Positions 4,872-9,874 of a stretch of DNA of 9,874 nucleotides are shown one piece after another. The stretch's first letter is position 1. Every line of letters starts with the position of its first letter. This stretch comes from Parcubacteria group bacterium Greene0416_79 (GTDB lineage: Bacteria; Patescibacteriota; Minisyncoccia; Phycocordibacterales; UBA10002): positions 1 to 9,874 of the forward strand of contig VMES01000042.1 in NCBI GenBank assembly GCA_007375655.1. The letters are read 5' to 3'. Under the pieces are notes generated by a model. It ran no database searches and was not told the origin of the DNA. It was given only the letters and a program-made list of their open reading frames with translations. Both the position numbers and the translations under genes were made by a program.

Positions 4872-6797
4872 ATGAAGATTTCTTATAAATGGCTTCAGTC
4901 ATATTTTGAGGAAAAACTGCCCGCGCCGGAAGAATTAGCGGAGCGTATTACTTTTGCCTTCGCTGAAGTGGAGAGCGTGGAGAAAAAAGGGGAGGATACC
5001 GTTCTGGATATTAAGGTTCTGCCGGACCGCGCGTGCTACGCGCTCTCCCACAGAGGCGTTGCCTATGAAATCTCTGCCATCACCGGTTTGCTAAAGAAGG
5101 AAATGCATTGGCCACAGCCGACTATTTCCAAGGTTCGCCCGCTTGAAGTAAGTGTGGAGGCACCGGAGTTGTGCTCGCGGTATATGGCGCGAGTAGTTGA
5201 GAATGTGAGCGCGAAGAAACTGCCGTGGGTCAAGGAGCATCTGGAGAGCATCGGACAGAGAAGCATCAATCCTGTTGTGGACGGGGCGAACATCGTCATG
5301 TTTGACATGGGACAGCCCCTGCACACGTTTGATGCGGACAAGGTAAGAGGAGGAATTGTCGTGCGGCGCGCGCAAAGAGGCGAGACCATCACCACGCTTG
5401 ATAACCGCGAGGTCGCGCTGGATGAAGAGACGCTCGTGATTGCCGATGAAGACACTCCGCTTGCGATTGCGGGCATTAAGGGAGGAAAGAAAGCAGAGGT
5501 AACCGCATCAACCAAGAATCTTATACTTGAGTCGGCGAACTTCAACGCGTCATATATCCGCAAAACTTCGGAGCGGCTCGGGGTAAAGAGCGAGGCCTCC
5601 AAGCGGTATGAAAACAAGCTATCGCCTGAGTGGGCTGCAGTCGGCTTGAATGATTTCACCGCGTATCTCTATGAAATGGATACGCGTCTGTCCGCCGGGG
5701 ACATTACCGACATCTACCCCACACCACAGAGACAACATACTGACAAACTTGAGAATGTTGGTATGTCAGTTGGGGAAGGGAGAAAGATTTCTGTTGCGCC
5801 GGAGTATATTTCAAAGAAGCTTGGGTTGAAGGTGAGTGGGGCGGATATTGAGAAGGTGTTGAACCGCTTGGAGATAGGAATAGAGAAAAAGGGGTCGGAG
5901 TGGACACTCACACCCCCCCATTTTCGCAGAGATTTGGTTGTCCCCGAAGACATCGCAGAAGAGGTGGGACGGCTCGTGGGCTACGATAAGATCCCAGCCG
6001 TGCTTCCGCAAAGAATTGAGAAAGATGCAGTGGTGCCAAAATCATTTTATTACGAATGGAAAATACGCGAAGTATTCACCGAAGCCGGTTTCTCGGAAAT
6101 AATGACCTCTTCATTTGCGGAGAAGGGGAGTGTGGCGATTGAGAAGTCCCTTGCCGAGGACAAGAAGTATGCGAGACCCAATCTGCGCGGCTCTTTTGCG
6201 AAGGCGCTTGCGATGAACGCAAAGAACACGTCGCTTTTCGGGGAAAAGGCCGTGCGTGTCTTTGAGATGGGGAACGTGTTTCAAAACGCGGGGGAGCACT
6301 CGGCGCTCGCGATAGGCGTTGCGGGCCCGAGGAAGAAAGCTGCCGATATTCTGGAGTCGTCGGTCGCAACCCTTTCCGATACTCTCGGCGCGCCCCTTGA
6401 GGGAGAGATCAAAAAAGAGGGGGTAGTTGAGTTTGATTTGGATGTAGTTTTTGCAAAACTGCCGGAGCCAAAAAAATGGGACATCAAAATTCCGCCCTCG
6501 AAAGCTGAGAAGTTTCAACCGTTTTCTTTTTACCCATTTATCGTCCGTGACATCGCTCTTTTTGTACCGCCCGAAACAAAACCGGATGCAGTCGCAGTCC
6601 TCCTCAAGAGGCATGCGGGCAGTATGGTTGTCCGCGGTCCGGAACTCTTTGATGAATTCTCAAAAGACGGCAGGAAATCCCTCGCGTTCCGGTTTGTCTT
6701 TCAGTCACAGGATCGCACGCTCACCGACGCCGAAGCAAACGCCGCCATGGAGCGCGTCTACGCCGCCGTTGCCTCCCGCGGCTGGAAGGTGAGATAG
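4872..6797 (+). CDS. pheT: Phenylalanyl-tRNA synthetase beta subunit, lacking the EMAP-like domain
   Basis: Beta subunit of PheRS, providing editing of mis-charged Tyr-tRNA-Phe and tRNA contacts. Domains in order: B1 start MKISYKWLQSYF (1-12); B3/B4 editing region about 90-270 (SINPVVDGANIVMFDMGQPLHTFD and RKTSERLGVKSEASKRYE are diagnostic); B5 about 305-375 (PPHFRRDLVVPEDIAEEVGRLVGYDKIP); the inactive catalytic-like core; and a C-terminal FDX-ACB anticodon-binding domain from about 549 (YPFIVRDIALFV to the end). At 641 aa it is about 150 aa shorter than usual: residues 38-50 jump from B1 straight to IKVLPDRACYALSHRGVAYE, so the EMAP-like B2 tRNA-binding domain is absent. Residues about 286-304 are an extra segment encoded by short inverted words. 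ATG 4872 lies 4 bases after the previous stop. Confidence 0.95.
   Translation: MKISYKWLQSYFEEKLPAPEELAERITFAFAEVESVEKKGEDTVLDIKVLPDRACYALSHRGVAYEISAITGLLKKEMHWPQPTISKVRPLEVSVEAPELCSRYMARVVENVSAKKLPWVKEHLESIGQRSINPVVDGANIVMFDMGQPLHTFDADKVRGGIVVRRAQRGETITTLDNREVALDEETLVIADEDTPLAIAGIKGGKKAEVTASTKNLILESANFNASYIRKTSERLGVKSEASKRYENKLSPEWAAVGLNDFTAYLYEMDTRLSAGDITDIYPTPQRQHTDKLENVGMSVGEGRKISVAPEYISKKLGLKVSGADIEKVLNRLEIGIEKKGSEWTLTPPHFRRDLVVPEDIAEEVGRLVGYDKIPAVLPQRIEKDAVVPKSFYYEWKIREVFTEAGFSEIMTSSFAEKGSVAIEKSLAEDKKYARPNLRGSFAKALAMNAKNTSLFGEKAVRVFEMGNVFQNAGEHSALAIGVAGPRKKAADILESSVATLSDTLGAPLEGEIKKEGVVEFDLDVVFAKLPEPKKWDIKIPPSKAEKFQPFSFYPFIVRDIALFVPPETKPDAVAVLLKRHAGSMVVRGPELFDEFSKDGRKSLAFRFVFQSQDRTLTDAEANAAMERVYAAVASRGWKVR
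5717..5775 (+). repeat. Mosaic of short inverted words inside pheT
   Basis: CCCCA (5717-5721) / TGGGG (5771-5775), CAACAT (5733-5738) / ATGTTG (5755-5760) and ACTGACA (5739-5745) / TGTCAGT (5764-5770) are perfect inverted pairs. The inner pairs are interleaved rather than nested. They encode the extra residues QRQHTDKLENVGMSVGEGR between DIYPTP and KISVAPEYI. Confidence 0.5.
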
Positions 6798-6833
6798 GTC
6801 TCGCCGCTTTCTCCGAGCATAGGAGGTCTCGCC
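6796..6833 (+). repeat. 10-bp direct repeat after pheT
   Basis: AGGTCTCGCC at 6796-6805 and again at 6824-6833. Between them, CTCC / GGAG could form a weak stem. There is no T-tract, so this is not a clear terminator for pheT. Confidence 0.4.
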
Positions 6834-6865
6834 CTTCTTACACTGGTATGGTCATTGAATTCCGC

Positions 6866-6968
6866 AGGATACCCTGTCCCTTGCCTGCCTTGCCATAGAC
6901 AGGCGACGAGAAACTTCATCTTGCATGCGGATAGAGGTAGATGTCTTCTAGTGCCCTTACGGTATCCT
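6866..6968. other. Possible folded RNA or structured element in the pheT-yerC gap
   Basis: The gap 6798-7100 has no gene. Within it, AGGATACC (6866-6873) and GGTATCCT (6961-6968) form a perfect 8-bp closing stem. Inside are CTGTC / GACAG and CATCT / AGATG pairs, giving a branched fold of about 100 nt. No known RNA family is recognised and the strand is undecided. The stems are short, so chance is possible. Confidence 0.3.
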
Positions 6969-6985
6969 TCGCGCCGATAATGAAT

Positions 6986-7011
6986 ACTTTCTTACTTTAA
7001 AGTAAGAAAGT
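6986..7011. promoter_or_regulatory. 26-bp perfect palindrome upstream of the yerC-like promoter (copy 1)
   Basis: ACTTTCTTACTTT followed by its exact reverse complement, centred on TTTAAA. It ends 7 bases before the -35 box at 7019 and is identical to the copy at 7615-7640. Probable operator for a dimeric regulator, most simply the TrpR-like protein encoded next to it. Confidence 0.65.
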
Positions 7012-7018
7012 TCTTGAG

Positions 7019-7047
7019 TTGGTGGAGAGAGACAGGCATGGTATGAT
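7019..7047 (+). promoter_or_regulatory. Promoter of the yerC/TrpR-like gene
   Basis: TTGGTG (7019-7024), 17-bp spacer, TATGAT (7042-7047). The start site would be near 7054, about 47 nt before ATG 7101. Its position just after the palindrome suggests control through that site. Confidence 0.55.
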
Positions 7048-7100
7048 TTCTATTGAATTAAGACAGCGGGATTTTCTTAAAGCATTCTTCCTGCAATATT

Positions 7101-7565
7101 ATGGCACGGGCAAAACCGCAACTCATTCCTTCCAAAGAGCGGCAACAACTTCTCCACGAATTCTGGACTGCCATTGCGCTCCTTGAGACCGTTGATGAGA
7201 TCAACAACTTCTTTAAAGATTTGCTCTCCGAGACGGAGGCGGTGATGCTTGCGCGGCGGCTTAAAATTGCAAAACTCATCACCCATGGGTATGACTATGA
7301 TGAGATAGCGAAGATCATGCATGCGTCATCGGCGACCATCGCGTCGGTGCATTCATGGTTAGATGGCGGCTTCGGCGGGTATCGGGAGAGCGTACGGAAA
7401 CTCGAAACGGAACTGAAACGGCAGGCGGCAGTACAGGAAAAGAGAGAGAAACTCCGAGATCCATTTTCGTTTGAATCGCTTAAGAAGAAATACCCGCTCC
7501 ACTTTCTTCTCTTTAATGTTGCCGATGATCTGAAGTATCATCCGCCGCGAAAATTGCGAAAGTAG
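7101..7565 (+). CDS. YerC/TrpR-family transcriptional regulator
   Basis: A 154-aa helical DNA-binding protein of the Trp repressor superfamily, YerC/YecD-related branch. Residues 38-60 (FKDLLSETEAVMLARRLKIAKLI) and the HTH at about 63-86 (GYDYDEIAKIMHASSATIASVHSWL), followed by GFGGY (91-95), are the family hallmarks. Family members are usually about 100 aa; this one has about 55 extra C-terminal residues (basic helix 97-120, then SFESLKKKYPLHFLLFNVADDL), possibly an effector or dimerisation addition. Whether it senses tryptophan is unknown. Its gene is bracketed by two identical 26-bp palindromes, the first just upstream of its promoter, so autoregulation is likely. ATG 7101 has no Shine-Dalgarno sequence. 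Confidence 0.88.
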   Translation: MARAKPQLIPSKERQQLLHEFWTAIALLETVDEINNFFKDLLSETEAVMLARRLKIAKLITHGYDYDEIAKIMHASSATIASVHSWLDGGFGGYRESVRKLETELKRQAAVQEKREKLRDPFSFESLKKKYPLHFLLFNVADDLKYHPPRKLRK

Positions 7566-7612
7566 TAGATTGCCGTAAAAGGAGAGAGGGAGAAGAAAAG
7601 TAACACTTTAAG

Positions 7613-7642
7613 ATACTTTCTTACTTTAAAGTAAGAAAGTAT
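7613..7642. promoter_or_regulatory. Palindrome copy 2, downstream of the yerC-like gene
   Basis: Contains the same 26-bp palindrome (7615-7640), extended here by AT on each side to a perfect 30 bp. It lies 47 bases after the gene's stop. An extra half-site-like ACTTTAA occurs just before it (about 7605-7611). It may be a second operator (looping with copy 1) or a hairpin at the transcript end; there is no T-tract. Confidence 0.6.
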
Positions 7643-7703
7643 TGCTATTGGGTTCATAGGAAGATTTTCAGGAGTGGGAAGAGGCTGAAGGAGAATGGAA
7701 AAG

Positions 7704-7728
7704 AAAAAACCGGCGCGCGGAGCGCGCC
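7704..7728 (-). terminator. Rho-independent terminator on the minus strand
   Basis: Read on the minus strand: GGCGCGC, loop TCC, GCGCGCC, then GG and TTTTTTCTTTTCC. A strong 7-bp GC stem plus T-tract. It lies 66 bases after the stop of the minus-strand small gene and separates it from the convergent yerC-like gene. Confidence 0.75.
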
Positions 7729-7794
7729 AGTGCTGAAAGTCTTTGCTGTTCAGTATAATTGACCGAATCTGCCTGATGTCGGTCGCGCGATACC

Positions 7795-7941
7795 TCATCG
7801 CCTGATCTCATAATAATCTCGCATCTCCTTACCACTTTTTAAATCCTTCCACCTTCTTAAGAATCTAATGACAACAACAGGAAGGGTTACGGCAGAGAAG
7901 AGGTAAATAAGTGGTATGGCTGAATTTTGACAGGTAAACAT
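7795..7941 (-). CDS. Putative 48-aa single-span membrane peptide
   Basis: Read on the minus strand from ATG 7941. Residues about 8-27 (SAIPLIYLFSAVTLPVVVIRFL) form one hydrophobic membrane segment, followed by a basic, polar tail (RRWKDLKSGKEMRDYYEIRR), an N-out/C-in pattern by the positive-inside rule. The frame extends upstream to an ATG at 8022, but that lies above the predicted start of transcription, so the short form is chosen. Support is contextual: a near-consensus promoter (8013-8041) upstream and a strong terminator (7704-7728) downstream on the same strand. No Shine-Dalgarno sequence is visible. No family is recognised. The roughly 300-nt transcript could instead be a non-coding RNA. 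Confidence 0.45.
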   Translation of the reverse strand: MFTCQNSAIPLIYLFSAVTLPVVVIRFLRRWKDLKSGKEMRDYYEIRR

Positions 7942-7956
7942 TGCATCATGCTCATT

Positions 7957-7985
7957 GGGGGACAAGAATTCTGCCCCCACGGGGG
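7957..7985 (-). promoter_or_regulatory. Structured leader of the minus-strand small gene
   Basis: In the minus-strand transcript, CCCCC (7985-7981), GGGGG (7978-7974) and CCCCC (7961-7957) follow one another. GGGGG pairs with the second CCCCC, with CA/TG below it and a 7-nt loop, ending about 16 nt before ATG 7941. A smaller CTGG/CCAG hairpin sits at the predicted 5' end (8007-7995). Confidence 0.4.
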
Positions 7986-8012
7986 TTTTGGTGTCTGGAT
8001 TTTCCAGGCATG

Positions 8013-8041
8013 ATCGTAGCATTTGGAATGGTATGTGTCAA
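8013..8041 (-). promoter_or_regulatory. Minus-strand promoter, divergent from gyrB
   Basis: On the minus strand: TTGACA (8041-8036, perfect -35), 17-bp spacer, TACGAT (8018-8013). Transcription would start near 8007. One of the best promoter matches in the window. Confidence 0.6.
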
Positions 8042-8104
8042 ATTTTTCTGTAGATTTCTGTCCCCATTTTGAGGGCAAAAGCGCTTTCTTTTAGAGGTGA
8101 TTTC

Positions 8105-8113
8105 TGGTAGTAT
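8105..8113 (+). promoter_or_regulatory. gyrB: Possible extended -10 promoter of gyrB
   Basis: TGG-TAGTAT (TGn plus hexamer 8108-8113) with a poor -35. The start site would be near 8120, giving a leader of about 27 nt. Confidence 0.35.
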
Positions 8114-8122
8114 TAAGGCACC

Positions 8123-8146
8123 AAAAGCAGGGCGCTTTTTCTTTTT
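8123..8146 (+). terminator. Terminator-like hairpin in the gyrB leader
   Basis: AAAAGC, loop AGGGC, GCTTTT, then TTCTTTTT directly before ATG 8147. A second upstream arm AAAAGCGC (8077-8084) could pair with GCGCTTTT (8132-8139) instead, but only in transcripts starting further upstream. Possible attenuator; the stem is short and AT-rich. Confidence 0.35.
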
Positions 8147-9100
8147 ATGGTTCAAAAAACGAAGAAAAATAGGGCAAAAAGCGAGGGGGCAAGACCAGCG
8201 GGCAAGAATGGCTCGGGTCATCACTACGATGCTTCGTCTATTCAGGTGCTTGAGGGGCTTGAGCCGGTCAGGAAGCGCCCGGGGATGTATATCGGCACCA
8301 CGGGTCCGGACGGCCTTCACCACCTCATCACCGAGATCTTTGACAACTCGCGCGACGAGGCAATGGGTGGGTTTGCGAACGATATTGAGATTGTGCTCCT
8401 TCCTGAGAACCGCGTGCGGGTCGTTGACAACGGCCGCGGCATTCCGGTTGACATGCACAAGCAGACCAAGGTGTCCGCGCTTGAGACCATCATGACGACG
8501 CTCCATTCCGGAGGGAAGTTCGGAGGCGAGAGCTACAAGGTGTCCGGCGGGCTCCACGGCGTCGGCGCGTCTGTGGTGAACGCGCTCTCCGTGCACATGG
8601 AAGTCATTGTCCACCGTGACGGTGGCATCTTCTATCAGGAGTATAGACAGGGCAAGGCAAAGGCGCGCGTGAAGAAAATCGGGAAGAGCGACCGGCACGG
8701 CACGATTGTTCTCTTTGAGCCGGACGCGAAGATCTTCAAGGAGGGGATTGCGTTTGATTTTGAGCGCGTCGTCGGCCACATGCGGGAGCAGGCGTATCTC
8801 GTGCGGGGCATGCGGGTGTCGGTTGTGGACGCGCGCGCGATTGCGGAGAAGATTGATCTCGCGGACGCGTTTTATTTTCGCGAACTCCCGCTTGAGACGC
8901 CGTCGCAGACATTTTATTTTGAGGGCGGGCTCGTCTCGCTCATCCGTCATTACAACGCGCATTTCAAGCCGGTGCACAAAAATATCTTTTACATTGAGAA
9001 GAAGGCCGAGAATGGGGAGGGCGTGGAGGTGGCGCTCCAGTATGTGGATGACATCTCCTCGCGCGTGTTTCCCTTCGCGAGTAGCTCTTGTGCTGGTTGA
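8147..9100 (+). CDS. gyrB: DNA gyrase subunit B, N-terminal fragment ending at an in-frame stop
   Basis: ATPase and transducer part of GyrB, which with GyrA supercoils DNA. GHKL ATPase motifs are intact: YDASSIQVLEGLEPVRKRPGMYIG (27-50), Glu63 and Asn67 in TEIFDNSRDEA, DNGRGIP (94-100) and the ATP lid SGGKFGGESYKVSGGLHGVG (121-140). Good homology continues to ALQYVDDISSRVFPFA (about residue 311). Then SSSCAG and TGA (9098-9100) replace the expected block of about 21 residues (NNIxTxEGGTHLxGF...TR), after which TLNTYARGAN resumes in the same frame. ParE is the alternative name, but gyrB is the usual single type II subunit in such genomes. There is no Shine-Dalgarno sequence before ATG 8147. 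Confidence 0.88.
   Translation: MVQKTKKNRAKSEGARPAGKNGSGHHYDASSIQVLEGLEPVRKRPGMYIGTTGPDGLHHLITEIFDNSRDEAMGGFANDIEIVLLPENRVRVVDNGRGIPVDMHKQTKVSALETIMTTLHSGGKFGGESYKVSGGLHGVGASVVNALSVHMEVIVHRDGGIFYQEYRQGKAKARVKKIGKSDRHGTIVLFEPDAKIFKEGIAFDFERVVGHMREQAYLVRGMRVSVVDARAIAEKIDLADAFYFRELPLETPSQTFYFEGGLVSLIRHYNAHFKPVHKNIFYIEKKAENGEGVEVALQYVDDISSRVFPFASSSCAG

Positions 9101-9874
<774 letters not shown>

Noticed and set aside
5063..5659. 198-aa minus-strand frame opposite pheT
   Set aside because: Shadow of pheT, low complexity in Ser/Thr/Pro, no promoter, start site or family match.
7754..7759. Plus-strand TATAAT as a promoter for a small RNA
   Set aside because: No acceptable -35 at 16-18 bases upstream, and the region is explained by the 3' part of the minus-strand unit.
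7538..7798. 86-aa minus-strand frame overlapping the small membrane gene's stop (ATGA)
   Set aside because: It runs through the strong minus-strand terminator at 7704-7728 and over the palindrome, and shows no protein-like pattern after residue 30.
7927..7955. TTGACA on the plus strand at 7927-7932 as a promoter
   Set aside because: No -10-like hexamer at 16-18 bases spacing (gctcat at 7950-7955).

Overview
The window looks like a piece of a Candidate Phyla Radiation (Patescibacteria, probably Parcubacteria-like) chromosome or metagenome-assembled contig. The evidence is indirect. The phenylalanyl-tRNA synthetase is reduced: the PheS start sits right at its catalytic domain, and PheT lacks the N-terminal EMAP-like tRNA-binding domain. 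Most starts have no Shine-Dalgarno sequence, the genes are small, and there is a YerC/TrpR-like regulator. No 16S or other decisive marker is present, so the phylum is an inference.

Layout. Bases 1-3350 are an AT-rich accessory block. It opens with the 3' part of a DNA methyltransferase gene whose upstream portion is frameshifted. The methyltransferase overlaps (ATGA) an intact TdeIII-like restriction endonuclease, giving a type II restriction-modification pair closed by a terminator at about 1515-1539. Two good sigma70-type promoters (1555-1583 and 1661-1688) then lead into five tightly packed genes: four consecutive small helix-turn-helix proteins (74, 57, 60 and 78 aa) and a winged-helix plus AlbA_2 (Schlafen-type) protein. 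This five-gene unit is the most system-like part of the window. Bases 3351-3569 hold no gene but several inverted repeats.

Bases 3570-3743 carry a tRNA-Thr (UGU), a 3'-half tRNA-like remnant and a terminator. Bases 3752-6797 are a pheS - 107-aa unknown gene - pheT operon with gaps of 3 and 4 bases. Bases 6798-7100 hold no gene but carry short repeats, a possible folded element, a 26-bp perfect palindrome and a promoter. The promoter leads to a YerC/TrpR-family regulator at 7101-7565, and a second copy of the same palindrome lies just behind that gene. Between it and gyrB, a minus-strand unit has its own promoter, structured leader, 48-aa putative membrane peptide and terminator. From 8147 to the right edge lies gyrB. 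It is recognisable throughout but interrupted by an in-frame stop with loss of a conserved block and by a second deletion with a frameshift.

Themes. First, three conserved genes (pheS, pheT, gyrB) each contain an extra in-frame stretch built from short repeated or inverted words, which suggests small repeat elements tolerated inside coding sequence. Second, four loci look broken (methyltransferase 5' end, second tRNA, gyrB twice). Since gyrB is essential, assembly error must be excluded before any are called real pseudogenes. Third, the base composition shift between the left block and the core genes, together with the tRNA remnant, fits an integrated accessory island beside a tRNA locus.
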